Source of the DNA: Methanobacterium sp. UBA375
Lineage (GTDB): Archaea; Methanobacteriota; Methanobacteria; Methanobacteriales; Methanobacteriaceae
Direction of reading: 5' to 3'
Length of the DNA stretch: 64,000 bases
Assembly (NCBI GenBank): GCA_002495625.1
Contig: DAGC01000003.1
Span: 62,001-126,000 of the forward strand
The position numbers and the translations under genes are program-made. Under the pieces are notes generated by a model. That model saw only the letters and a list, made by a program, of their open reading frames with translations. It was not told the DNA's origin and did no database searches. Positions 10,140 through 18,835 of the stretch are shown one piece after another. Position 1 is the first letter of the stretch, and every line of letters begins with the position of its first letter.

Positions 10140-10252
10140 GTTATAGCCTCCTAATTGGGGTTTTTATAATTATCTATTACAAAAGGATTATAATCATTGT
10201 GATAATAAATTTAAATTTTATAATTGTTATATTAATAAAACAAAACCAAGTT

Positions 10253-11695
10253 TTAACCCTTCTCTTCCTGGTAACCCATACCATCACCCCTCTTCCAGGA
10301 GGCGTAGATTCCAACCAGGCATATTATGGTGAATATTACGAAGGATATCTGGATGCTTGATAGGAGTGAACCGTACTGGTCTGGTGTTATCTGAACACGG
10401 CCGAGTAGGAAGGCGAATACCAGGGTGGCGATACCTATGCTCATGGTCTGGCCTATGAGCCTCATGGTGCTCACCGTGGCCGAGGCAATTCCATAGAACC
10501 TCTTCTTCACGGAGCCCATGATAACGTTGGTGTTGGGTGATGAAAAGAGTCCGAAACCTATACCCAGTATGACCTGGCTGATTATGATCAGGATTAGACT
10601 GGTCCCTGGTGTGAGGAATACGAATCCAAAAAGCCCCAGTGTAACCAGTATCATACCCGCCGTGGCCAGTTTACGTGCTTCGTACTTGTCAGACATACGA
10701 CCCGCCAGGGGTGCGACTATGGCCATCATAATGGGCTGTGCTATTAGTATTAGGCCTGCTGACTGTGGTTCCAGATCCTTGATGAACTGGAGATAGTAAC
10801 TTAAAAGCAGGGTGACTGCGAAGGTTGCACTGTAATTTATAAGTGCTGCCAGGCTTGAAAAGGCAAAAGTCGTGTTCTCTGTGAATAATTTCACATTAAA
10901 CACGGGGCTTTCCACTTTAAGCTCCCAGCGGAAGAATATTACAAAGAGAGCTATACCCAGGATGAGGAGGATAACTCCCAGGATGGTGTTCAGCTCTGTG
11001 AATCCGTACATCAATAGGAGAAGCCCTACACTGTAGAGTACCGAACCAGTATAGTCAAATTTATCCCCTGCAGACTCGATCCATTCTGTGCGGAGCTTCC
11101 AGGAGACGAGTAAGATTACCAGAATACCAAATGGTATCATCAACAGGAAGAGACTCTGCCATCCCAGGTACTGGGTCATCAAGCCTCCCAGGAACGGTCC
11201 CAGGGATAACCCCACGTACACCGACATCACATTGATACCAATGGCCTTACCCCTTTCCCGGGGTGGGAATACCTCGGTGACGATGGCCAGGCTGGTGACG
11301 AAGATCATGGCCGTGCCTATACCCTGGAGAATCCTAAATACAATGAGGAATATATCGGAGGGTGCCAGGGCACAGAGCAGTGATGAAACTGCAAATAGGC
11401 TTACTCCAAGTATGAATACCTTTTTACGGCCGTAAATATCAGAAACCCTGCCGAAAGGCACGGAAAATATGGCAGCCGCCAGCAGATATCCATTGGTAAT
11501 CCAGTTCAAGAGTATGGCGTCTGAGCCGAAAAAAGCCCCAATGGTTGGTAGGGCTATGTTCACCGATGTCCCCATGAAGGGTGCAAAAAAGGCGGCGATG
11601 GAAGCCACCAGCAGGGCGATGATTTTTATATTACCATCAGAACTGGCTGGCTTTATATTATCATCAGCACTGGACTCTGCTACAGGTTTAGCCAT
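10253..11695 (-). CDS. MFS drug exporter, DHA2 (14-helix) family
   Basis: A 480-residue major facilitator with about 14 hydrophobic segments. The N-terminal half shows the family loop GRVSDIYGRKK between helices 2 and 3 and RILQGIGTAMIFV at helix 4, followed by the antiporter-like GPFLGGL. A second half carries GRMSDKYEARK. It probably exports drugs or toxic compounds by proton antiport across the cytoplasmic membrane. A soluble N-terminal tail of about 20 residues precedes helix 1. Base composition is clearly richer in G+C than the nurA gene 100 bases away, which marks a composition boundary. Substrate unknown. Confidence 0.9.
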   Translation of the reverse strand: MAKPVAESSADDNIKPASSDGNIKIIALLVASIAAFFAPFMGTSVNIALPTIGAFFGSDAILLNWITNGYLLAAAIFSVPFGRVSDIYGRKKVFILGVSLFAVSSLLCALAPSDIFLIVFRILQGIGTAMIFVTSLAIVTEVFPPRERGKAIGINVMSVYVGLSLGPFLGGLMTQYLGWQSLFLLMIPFGILVILLVSWKLRTEWIESAGDKFDYTGSVLYSVGLLLLMYGFTELNTILGVILLILGIALFVIFFRWELKVESPVFNVKLFTENTTFAFSSLAALINYSATFAVTLLLSYYLQFIKDLEPQSAGLILIAQPIMMAIVAPLAGRMSDKYEARKLATAGMILVTLGLFGFVFLTPGTSLILIIISQVILGIGFGLFSSPNTNVIMGSVKKRFYGIASATVSTMRLIGQTMSIGIATLVFAFLLGRVQITPDQYGSLLSSIQISFVIFTIICLVGIYASWKRGDGMGYQEEKG

Positions 11696-11721
11696 GGATA
11701 TCCCTTTAAAAAAAAGTAGTA

Positions 11722-13599
11722 TTAGACGATGTTATGCTTCTGTAAGAGTAACAGTTCGTCAGTGCTTAGTTTTTTACCATCCCGGAATTTACGGTATATC
11801 TCTTCTGCCTTTTCCTTTTCCTGGATGTTTTTCTCGTGACTGATCCTGTCCTCTTTATTGCGTTCCTTAGCTTTCGCCTTATCCAGGCTTTTATTTTTAC
11901 CCCGTATCTTCTTTAAAATAGCTTTAACTTCTTCATGTTTGGCAGAGGCTTTTTCACGGGTATTTATAAATTCTGCGTGGGCTTCATCTGCTTTGGTTCT
12001 TATTTCATCGATCTTCTGGAAGTAGGCGAGCATCTGTTCATGGGTTTCCTGGGCCTGGTCTGAAAGCTCCACCACCTTGGCATGGTAAGACTCGGAGCGT
12101 TCCTTGAGTTCCACAGCTTCCTTTTGAGTGTTTTCATCTTCCTGCATGGTTTGAAGCTTTTTCTGGAGGTCGGTAACCTTCTTTACCAGTTCATTCTCCT
12201 TCCGTATGTCCAGGACCTTGGTTTCTATGGTCTTATCCAGTTTCTTTATCTCATCCCGGATCTTCATTATGTCTCTTTTTCCAGAAGACCATTCCAGTTT
12301 CTTGAGTTCCTGGTTGGTTTCATCCCTCAGCTTCTTATACTTTTTAACTTCCTGGTTGATTGCATCCCGTTCTTTCCTTTGTTCCAGGGCTTTATCCAGT
12401 ATTTCCTTTATGCTGGTGTTTAATTCATCCCGCAGTTGCTTATGGGTTTTTGCTTCGTCGTTTAAAGCATCCCGATCCCTGGTTAGTACTTTCAGATTCT
12501 TTTCAAGATCCTTTTTCTCAGATAGAAGCTTGCTAAAACTCTTCCCAGCATCTGCATTAGGGGGTTTGGACTCTTCTTTAACATCTGGTGAATCTCCTGT
12601 TTTAGGTTCTACATCAGCCTTGGCAGGTTCTACATCCTCAGCCTTAACCGACTCTTTAACATCAGCAGTAGACTCCGCATCTTTAACAGACTCTGCATCT
12701 TCAACAGACTCTTTAACATCTTCAGAAGGTCCTACATCTTTAACAGGCTCTGCCATATCTTCAACAGGTTTTTCTTGAACAGGTTCTATATCCTCGCCTT
12801 TAACAGGCTCTAAATCATCTTTAATCGAACCTGCATCCTCGGCTTTAAGAGATTCTTCTCGAGCAGGTTCTATATCTTCACCCTTAACGGGTTCTATTTC
12901 ATCTTTAAGAGTATTCATATTTTCACTTTTAACAGGCTCCTCTTCGGTTGAGCCTTTAATTTTATCATCAGTATCACTTTCAAAAAGGGGTAAAATTTCC
13001 CTTAAGTCTTTACCTTCCACCACTACATCAGCAACTTCCTTTAGAGCGGGTTTTGCATTGAATGCTATGCTTAAACCGACTTTCTCTAGCATGGGTATGT
13101 CGTTTGCACCGTCGCCTACTGCAGCACATTCGGCTGCTGTCAGGCCTTCCTGGTCCATTAATTCCTGTAACACTTCACCCTTGGAACCTTCCACTATTAA
13201 AGGTCCGCTGATCTCACCGGTGAGTTTGCCATCTTCGTCGTGGAGCTGGTTACAAAAAATATAATCAATATCTAAATCTTTTAAACGGTTAGTTATGATT
13301 TCAAAATTACCGGTGATGGTGGCGAGTTTGTATCCCCTTTTTTTGAGTTCTAGAATGGTTTCCTCTGCACCTTCCATGAGGGGCATCTTCTTGGTCACCT
13401 TTTCTATATCCTCTAGGGAAACCCCTTTAAGGAGGTTCATCCTTTCTCTGAGGGAGGTTTCAAAGCTTATATCTCCCTCCATGGCTTTTCTGGTTAGTTC
13501 AATTATTTCGTCTTCGGAATCTACCAGTTTAGCTACCTCATCCAGGGATTCGCCGTCTACTAGTACGTTATCAAAATCAAATGCTATGAGTTTAATCAA
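11722..13599 (-). CDS. serB: Phosphoserine phosphatase with long C-terminal coiled-coil extension
   Basis: 625 residues in three parts. Residues 1-210 are a HAD phosphatase like SerB: DFDNVLVDG (nucleophile and acid Asp), TITGNF, and GDGANDIPML; SerB makes serine from phosphoserine. Residues about 218-345 are an acidic low-complexity stretch with repeats of the EPVKGEDIEP type. Residues about 355-610 are an unbroken Lys/Glu/Arg coiled coil resembling archaeal coiled-coil proteins of the COG1340 type. Bacterial SerB is only about 210-320 residues long, so two thirds of this protein is extra. It lies just downstream of TBP on the same strand. The extension may anchor or scaffold; no evidence tells which. 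Confidence 0.85.
   Translation of the reverse strand: MIKLIAFDFDNVLVDGESLDEVAKLVDSEDEIIELTRKAMEGDISFETSLRERMNLLKGVSLEDIEKVTKKMPLMEGAEETILELKKRGYKLATITGNFEIITNRLKDLDIDYIFCNQLHDEDGKLTGEISGPLIVEGSKGEVLQELMDQEGLTAAECAAVGDGANDIPMLEKVGLSIAFNAKPALKEVADVVVEGKDLREILPLFESDTDDKIKGSTEEEPVKSENMNTLKDEIEPVKGEDIEPAREESLKAEDAGSIKDDLEPVKGEDIEPVQEKPVEDMAEPVKDVGPSEDVKESVEDAESVKDAESTADVKESVKAEDVEPAKADVEPKTGDSPDVKEESKPPNADAGKSFSKLLSEKKDLEKNLKVLTRDRDALNDEAKTHKQLRDELNTSIKEILDKALEQRKERDAINQEVKKYKKLRDETNQELKKLEWSSGKRDIMKIRDEIKKLDKTIETKVLDIRKENELVKKVTDLQKKLQTMQEDENTQKEAVELKERSESYHAKVVELSDQAQETHEQMLAYFQKIDEIRTKADEAHAEFINTREKASAKHEEVKAILKKIRGKNKSLDKAKAKERNKEDRISHEKNIQEKEKAEEIYRKFRDGKKLSTDELLLLQKHNIV
12564..12945 (-). repeat. 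Degenerate acidic repeats inside serB
   Basis: Within the serB linker the DNA repeats short imperfect units encoding variants of EPVKGEDIEP, VKDAES and KESVEDAE. The copies are not in exact register. Such stretches expand and contract easily, so length probably varies between strains. Confidence 0.6.
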
Positions 13600-13637
13600 A
13601 AGACCACCGATTATAAATTAAAGTAAAAAGGGGGGGA

Positions 13638-14183
13638 TTATATTAAATTTAATTCAGCTAAACGTTCCTTTGTTTTCTCAACACCGAGTTGAGCGTCGTC
13701 AAAAGTTTTAGCTCCAGTACAGACAACCTTTCCAGATCCAAAGAGTAGTAGTACCACTTTTGGGTTGTCCAGTCTGTAGACCAGGCCAGGGAATTGTTCT
13801 GGTTCGTATTCGGTATTTTCCAGGTCCAGGGCCACTGCTTCCAGGTTCAAGGTTTTTCCCAGGTTGGCGGAGGCCACTATGTTCTGGATTTTTATCTCAA
13901 ATTCATGGGGTATATCGGGATCCAGTGTTCTCATCTGATCCACTGTTATGTGTATGGCTTTCTTGGAATCTTCCACTGATTTAGCACCGGTACATACCAG
14001 TTTTCCGGAACCAAATATCAAAGCTGCTGTTTTTGGTTCTTTGAGTTTATATACCAGGCCGGGGAAGTTTTCTTGGTTATATTCAACACCTTCCAATGCT
14101 GGGGCTACACTGGGAAGGTCGATGGACTTGCCCAGGGTGGCAGAAGATACAATATTCTCTACTTTTATTTCCACATCCGTCAT
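13638..14183 (-). CDS. tbp: TATA-box-binding protein (TBP)
   Basis: A 181-residue archaeal TBP made of two similar halves. NIVSSATLGKSIDL and NIVASANLGKTLNL open each half, and each ends with FPGLVYKL/FPGLVYRL, a LIFGSGK or LLFGSGK strand and VCTGAK. It binds the TATA box and recruits TFB and RNA polymerase. GGAGG sits eight bases before the ATG. It is transcribed toward serB, 38 bases apart. Length and symmetry are typical, and no residue looks out of place. Confidence 0.97.
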   Translation of the reverse strand: MTDVEIKVENIVSSATLGKSIDLPSVAPALEGVEYNQENFPGLVYKLKEPKTAALIFGSGKLVCTGAKSVEDSKKAIHITVDQMRTLDPDIPHEFEIKIQNIVASANLGKTLNLEAVALDLENTEYEPEQFPGLVYRLDNPKVVLLLFGSGKVVCTGAKTFDDAQLGVEKTKERLAELNLI

Positions 14184-14446
14184 ATTCTAATCCTCCAGAG
14201 CTTACTTTAATAATCTTTATCTATATTCTTTTTTGCAATTCTATAAATACACTTAGAATTTAAAGATGTTCTTTTTACATATATATAGAATAATAAGATT
14301 TTGTTTTGATAGATTTATATTTATTTATATATAAAGCAAGTTGAAATTCGCTTGGTGTTTTTGAAATTTTCCAAAGTCAAAGGTATAAAGTTATATTGCA
14401 TTAAGGTTCTACAAATTTATAACCATCAAAGATAACCGGGATAAAT

Positions 14447-14851
14447 ATGAACCCTAAATATTACCGCAGGCAAATAGCTGAAATAGGCATCGAAAACATG
14501 GTAATTGATGTATCCTCCCTGCAGAAAGCCATGGAAACCATGAGTGAGTTGGATGAACTGGAAAAAGTACTGAACCATATTAAATTCAACCTGCGCACCG
14601 ATATAAGAAATTTAAGGGTGGAATATATGCAGATGATCCAGGAAGCCGATGGTTTGATCAACAAAAGAAGCCTACTGGGAAGGAAAAAAACCATCGATGA
14701 TGTCGTGCGGAAGAAAAAAGCCCTGAAAAAGGAACGCAATACCAATATCGCTGCTTATGAAATCATAGAGAATTTAATCAATGATTACCTCAAACAGATA
14801 GATGAATCGCGACTATACATAAAAAACCACATCCAGATGAAAGTGAAATAG
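14447..14851 (+). CDS. Uncharacterised small helical protein
   Basis: 134 residues, highly charged and predicted mostly helical, with SELDELEKVLNHIKF and KKTIDDVVRKKKALKKER looking like coiled coil. No cysteines, no membrane segment and no signal peptide. I do not recognise a family. It starts with ATG 14447 after GGGAT and is divergent from TBP. A TATA-like TATAAAG lies near 14382. It is followed by a short tandem repeat and then the CYTH gene on the same strand. Confidence 0.65.
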   Translation: MNPKYYRRQIAEIGIENMVIDVSSLQKAMETMSELDELEKVLNHIKFNLRTDIRNLRVEYMQMIQEADGLINKRSLLGRKKTIDDVVRKKKALKKERNTNIAAYEIIENLINDYLKQIDESRLYIKNHIQMKVK

Positions 14852-14860
14852 ATTCTGGTA

Positions 14861-14944
14861 AAGGTAAAAATAGAACCTGATTCAAGGTAAATTAGAACCT
14901 GATTCAAGGTAAATTAGAACCTGATTCAAGATAAAAATAGAATC
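14861..14944 (+). repeat. 22-bp tandem repeat, about 3.7 copies
   Basis: Units are 14861-14883, 14884-14905 and 14906-14927, plus a partial copy to 14944. The core is AGAACCTGATTCAAGGTAAA; the first copy is one base longer. It fills most of the spacer between the helical protein and the CYTH gene. No coding frame runs through it. Confidence 0.85.
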
Positions 14945-14966
14945 TAAAAAAAAGAAGTTGTTTTAG

Positions 14967-15503
14967 ATGTTAGAAGTTGAAGTCAAAGCCCATGTAACTG
15001 ATTTTGGGAAGGTAGAAGCTAAACTATCACGGATAGGTGCCAGAAAGCTTAAAATCGAGCATCAGAAGGATACCTATTTTAACGCACCCCATAAAGATTT
15101 CGCCCAGACAGATGAGGCGCTTCGAATAAGGGAGATACCTGAAAAAGATGGTTTTAAATATATTTTAACTTATAAGGGCGCTAAATTAGACGATGCCAGT
15201 AAAACCCGTAAGGAGATTGAAGTGCGAGTGGAGGATTCAGAAAACACCACTACCCTACTGGAAAGCCTCGATTTTAGACCGGTGCGGACTGTGATAAAGG
15301 ATAGGATCATATATTCCTATGAGGATTACATCATCACCCTGGATAAGGTTTATGATGTGGGAAACTTCGTTGAAATCGAAAAGGGCCTTGCAGAGGGAGA
15401 AGACTACCAGGACATCCTCCCGGAAATATTTGAAATCTACCGGCAATTATGTATCGAAGATGGTTTTGAAAGAAGATCCTACCTGGAATTACTGGAACTG
15501 TAG
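14967..15503 (+). CDS. CYTH-domain protein, class IV adenylate cyclase (CyaB) type
   Basis: 178 residues with the CYTH signature EVEVKAH (ExExK) at the N-terminus, then TYFNAP, LRIRE, ILTYKG and a late VEIEKG, the alternating acidic and basic strands of a triphosphate tunnel fold. Family members act on triphosphates or make cAMP; archaeal members are mostly of unknown role, so CyaB names the subfamily rather than a proven activity. It lies upstream of aksA, separated by a promoter. Confidence 0.85.
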   Translation: MLEVEVKAHVTDFGKVEAKLSRIGARKLKIEHQKDTYFNAPHKDFAQTDEALRIREIPEKDGFKYILTYKGAKLDDASKTRKEIEVRVEDSENTTTLLESLDFRPVRTVIKDRIIYSYEDYIITLDKVYDVGNFVEIEKGLAEGEDYQDILPEIFEIYRQLCIEDGFERRSYLELLEL

Positions 15504-15692
15504 ATATATCTTCCACCACAAAAATTTATTACTTCCACTCCATAAATAGAATAAACAGTTACCATCAAAAATTTAAAAGAAATCCTTTATATAATATGAT
15601 GAATTTATTTTTTTACCACAATGAATTTATTTTCCCATAAGCTATCAAGACGACAAGCTTATCAAACCCTAAAATTAGAAGGTGGAATTAAT

Positions 15693-16868
15693 TTGGAATA
15701 TTTCGTAAGCCCATTTAACCAGTCTGTTGATTTAAAGTTTCCCACTGACATAACCATCTACGACACCACACTGCGAGACGGCGAACAAACCCCGGGAGTG
15801 TGTCTTAGAACCCTGGAAAAGGTGAAAATCGCCAGGAAACTGGATGAACTGAGGATACACCAGATCGAAGCAGGATTCCCGGTGGTATCAAGTGAAGAGA
15901 AAAGATCAATAAAGGCCATAGTAAAAGAAGACTTAAACGCCGAGATACTTGCCCTGTCACGTACCAAGAAGGAGGATATCGACACAGCCATAGACTGTGG
16001 TGTGGATGGTATAATCACCTTCATGGGCACCTCTGATCTACACTTAAAACATAAGATGAAGATGAGTCAGGAAGACATCGTCAATGTGTGTATGAGTTCC
16101 ATAGAACACGCTAAGGACCATGGTTTATTTGTGGCTTTCTCAGCAGAAGACGCCACCCGAACGGATCTCGAGTTTTTAAAGAAAATCTATAAGAAGGCAG
16201 AAGAATATGGGGTGGACCGGGTGCATATAGCCGATACAGTAGGAGCTATAAGTCCCCAGGGAATGAATTACCTGGTTCGTGAGCTTCGATCAGTTATAAA
16301 AACAGGCATCGCCCTGCACTGCCATAACGACTTTGGGATGGCTTTATCCAATTCAATAGCAGGACTTCTGGCAGGAGCGAATGCTGTTTCAACCACTGTA
16401 AACGGGATTGGTGAAAGGGCAGGCAACGCCTCCCTGGAAGAGCTGGTTATGGCCCTTAAATTAATTTACGATGTTGATTTAGGTTTTAACGTTAGGGTAT
16501 TCTATGAACTATCCAAGCTGGTGGAGGAACTAACTCATATGAAGATCCCGGATAACAAGCCCATAGTGGGCAGGAACGTCTTCCGCCACGAGTCAGGTAT
16601 ACATGTGGATGCTGTTTTGGAGGAACCCCTAACTTATGAACCATTTTTACCAGAGTTAATCGGACATCAGAGGAGGATCGTTTTAGGGAAACACTCTGGC
16701 TGCCGGGCGGTCAAAGCTAAACTCACAGAATGCGGTATAGAAGTGTCCAAAGACGAACTATGTGAGATTGTAGAAAAAGTTAAGTTACAACGGGAAAAAG
16801 GTAAATACATAAATGATAAACTGTTCAATGAAATCGTGAGGTCCGTTCGGGGTCCAGTGGATATCTAA
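15693..16868 (+). CDS. aksA: Homocitrate synthase AksA (coenzyme B pathway)
   Basis: 391 residues of the isopropylmalate/homocitrate synthase family: DTTLRDGEQTPG (catalytic Arg and metal Asp), HQIEAGFP, IALHCHNDFGMA (metal His) and VNGIGERAGNAS. It lacks the C-terminal leucine-binding domain of LeuA, which suits AksA, the enzyme joining acetyl-CoA to 2-oxo acids for the 7-mercaptoheptanoyl chain of coenzyme B. The homoaconitase gene follows directly, which supports this over citramalate synthase. I start at TTG 15693, seven bases after GGTGG. An in-frame ATG at 15621 lies about 27 bases after a TATA box (15587-15594) and could be a leaderless start adding 24 residues. Confidence 0.82.
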   Translation: MEYFVSPFNQSVDLKFPTDITIYDTTLRDGEQTPGVCLRTLEKVKIARKLDELRIHQIEAGFPVVSSEEKRSIKAIVKEDLNAEILALSRTKKEDIDTAIDCGVDGIITFMGTSDLHLKHKMKMSQEDIVNVCMSSIEHAKDHGLFVAFSAEDATRTDLEFLKKIYKKAEEYGVDRVHIADTVGAISPQGMNYLVRELRSVIKTGIALHCHNDFGMALSNSIAGLLAGANAVSTTVNGIGERAGNASLEELVMALKLIYDVDLGFNVRVFYELSKLVEELTHMKIPDNKPIVGRNVFRHESGIHVDAVLEEPLTYEPFLPELIGHQRRIVLGKHSGCRAVKAKLTECGIEVSKDELCEIVEKVKLQREKGKYINDKLFNEIVRSVRGPVDI

Positions 16869-16918
16869 ATCTTAAACATCAAGGGACTCAAAATTCTTTT
16901 TTAAAGGGAATGAACAAT

Positions 16919-18163
16919 ATGAACATCACAGAAAAAATACTGGCCCGTGCCTCCGGGAGCAAGGAAGTCTGTCCTGAAGAAATTATAGAAGCCAAGGTAG
17001 ATCTGGCCATGAGCCACGACGGAACCACACCACCCACCATCAGGACCTTCAACAAAATAGCAGATAAGGTATGGGACCCGGATAAGATTGTAATAGTTTT
17101 TGATCATAACATTCCCGCTAACAACATCGGTTCTGCAGAATTCCAGAAGATCACCCGGAGTTTTGCAAAAACACAGGGTATTAAGAAGGTATTCGCCCAT
17201 GGAGAGGGTATCTGTCATCAGGTGCTTCCTGAGCAGGGGTTAATCAAACCGGGAGAAGTGGTGGTTGGTGCAGATTCCCACACCTGTACCTATGGTGCCT
17301 TCGGCGCCTTTGCTACTGGTATGGGAGCTACTGATCTGGCCATGATCTACGCCACTGGAAAAACCTGGTTCATGGTACCGGGAAGCTTTAAAATAGATGT
17401 AAACGGCGCTCTCCATGGATATACAACAGCTAAAGATTTAATTTTAAAGATAATAGGGGAGATAGGCTCATTTGGAGCCACCTATCATGCACTGGAATTC
17501 ACCGGTTCTACGGTGGAAAATATGGACGTGCCCGGCCGCCTGACCATGTGCAACATGGCGGTGGAAAGCGGGGCGAAAAATGGTATAATGGAACCCAATA
17601 AAGCGGTATTAGAATATTTAAAGGCCAGAAACGTATCAAAATTTGATGTGGTCCGATCGGATAAAGACTCCGCCTATGAAAAGGAATATGATTTTGAAGT
17701 AGAAGACTTAGAGCCGCAGGTAGCCTGTCCAGATAACGTTGATAACGTACATCCCATTAGTCAGGTTGAAGGAGCTGAGATCAACCAGGCCTTCCTAGGA
17801 TCCTGCACTAACGGTCGTCTGGAGGATCTGAGGTTAGCTGCAGAGGTTCTTAAAGGTTCTAAAGTTCATGAAGATGTACGACTCATCATTGCCCCTGCTT
17901 CCAAAAACATCTACCTCGACGCCCTTAAGGAGGGAATAATAGAAACATTCCTGGAAGCTGGAGCAATCGTATGCAACCCGGGCTGCGGACCCTGCCTGGG
18001 AGCCCATATGGGTGTTCTAGGACCAGATGAAGTGTGCATCTCCTCCACCAACCGGAACTTCGTGGGTAGGATGGGAGATCCTAAATCCAAGGTTTACCTG
18101 GCAAACCCTGCCGTGGTGGCATCATCAGCGGTTGCCGGTGAAATAAAGGGTCCTGAGGTTTAA
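16919..18163 (+). CDS. hacA: Homoaconitase large subunit (LeuC/AksD family)
   Basis: 414 residues of the aconitase family large subunit: VDLAMSHDGTTPP, FDHNIPA, GADSHTCTYGAFG, the iron-sulfur cysteines in GSCTNG and CNPGCGPCLGAH, and SSTNRNFVGRMG. Following aksA, it most likely isomerises homocitrate and its longer homologues in coenzyme B synthesis. A leucine-pathway role cannot be excluded, because the two enzymes look alike and the small subunit is not in this window. I choose the second ATG (16919), which has AAAGGGA nine bases upstream; the first ATG is too close to it. Confidence 0.85.
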   Translation: MNITEKILARASGSKEVCPEEIIEAKVDLAMSHDGTTPPTIRTFNKIADKVWDPDKIVIVFDHNIPANNIGSAEFQKITRSFAKTQGIKKVFAHGEGICHQVLPEQGLIKPGEVVVGADSHTCTYGAFGAFATGMGATDLAMIYATGKTWFMVPGSFKIDVNGALHGYTTAKDLILKIIGEIGSFGATYHALEFTGSTVENMDVPGRLTMCNMAVESGAKNGIMEPNKAVLEYLKARNVSKFDVVRSDKDSAYEKEYDFEVEDLEPQVACPDNVDNVHPISQVEGAEINQAFLGSCTNGRLEDLRLAAEVLKGSKVHEDVRLIIAPASKNIYLDALKEGIIETFLEAGAIVCNPGCGPCLGAHMGVLGPDEVCISSTNRNFVGRMGDPKSKVYLANPAVVASSAVAGEIKGPEV

Positions 18164-18250
18164 AGAAGGATTAACGTTTAAATAAAAAAAAAATATCCAA
18201 CTGTAGGAATTGACCCCCCTAATATAACTAACCTGTAGGAGAACTCTACC

Positions 18251-18784
18251 ATGGCACAGAACACACTGGATGAAATCCAGAATATAGAAGAAAGCGTTGG
18301 AAAACTCTCCAGCGCCCAGAAAATATTGTTAACCACCGACGGCTCTGTAACTGCTATACTCGATGTTTTGAAGGGCCATGTGGACATCACCACTCTCCAG
18401 CAGGAATTCGTACCTGCTGATTATGAGATGGCCCGTAACCTGAACATAGAAGAGGGAGACACCGTCAACTACCGGGTGGTGATTATAAAAAGTGACGAAC
18501 CCCTGATCTATGCCATATCCCTGGTTCCAGTGGATAGATTGGACAACGATTTCAAGGAAGACCTGATAAGGGCCGACATCCCCATAGGGAGGATAATGAA
18601 GAATCACAACATCGAATCCCGCAGGGAGATCAAGTCCATATTCACCGAAGAACCAGATGAAGAACTTAAAGAAATATTCAAAACCGATTCCCCCTTCCTG
18701 AGCAGGACGTATAACATAATACATCACGATGAAATCCTTATCTGGCTCAAGGAAATGTTTCCCTACAGTTTATTTAAAGAGTAA
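18251..18784 (+). CDS. Chorismate lyase-like protein (DUF98/UbiC-like)
   Basis: 177 residues resembling the archaeal DUF98 branch of the chorismate pyruvate-lyase fold: LLTTDGSVTAILDVLKG near the start, NYRVVIIKSDEPLIYAISLV in the middle and RREIKSI later. The product, 4-hydroxybenzoate, is thought to feed methanopterin synthesis in methanogens, which would suit the neighbouring cofactor genes. GGAG lies before the ATG inside a small potential hairpin (GTAGGAG...CTCTAC). It sits between hacA and fen1 on the same strand. Confidence 0.78.
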   Translation: MAQNTLDEIQNIEESVGKLSSAQKILLTTDGSVTAILDVLKGHVDITTLQQEFVPADYEMARNLNIEEGDTVNYRVVIIKSDEPLIYAISLVPVDRLDNDFKEDLIRADIPIGRIMKNHNIESRREIKSIFTEEPDEELKEIFKTDSPFLSRTYNIIHHDEILIWLKEMFPYSLFKE

Positions 18785-18835
18785 ATTAATGATTATTTAA
18801 GTACAGATTTATTTGAAATAAACGGGGTGTTATTT

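Noticed and set aside
12206..12778. 190-codon frame opposite the serB coiled coil
   Set aside because: Antisense of Glu/Lys-rich codons gives Ser/Phe/Leu-rich translation; not a gene.
14861..14944. Possible CRISPR array
   Set aside because: Units are directly adjacent with no unique spacers; it is a plain tandem repeat.
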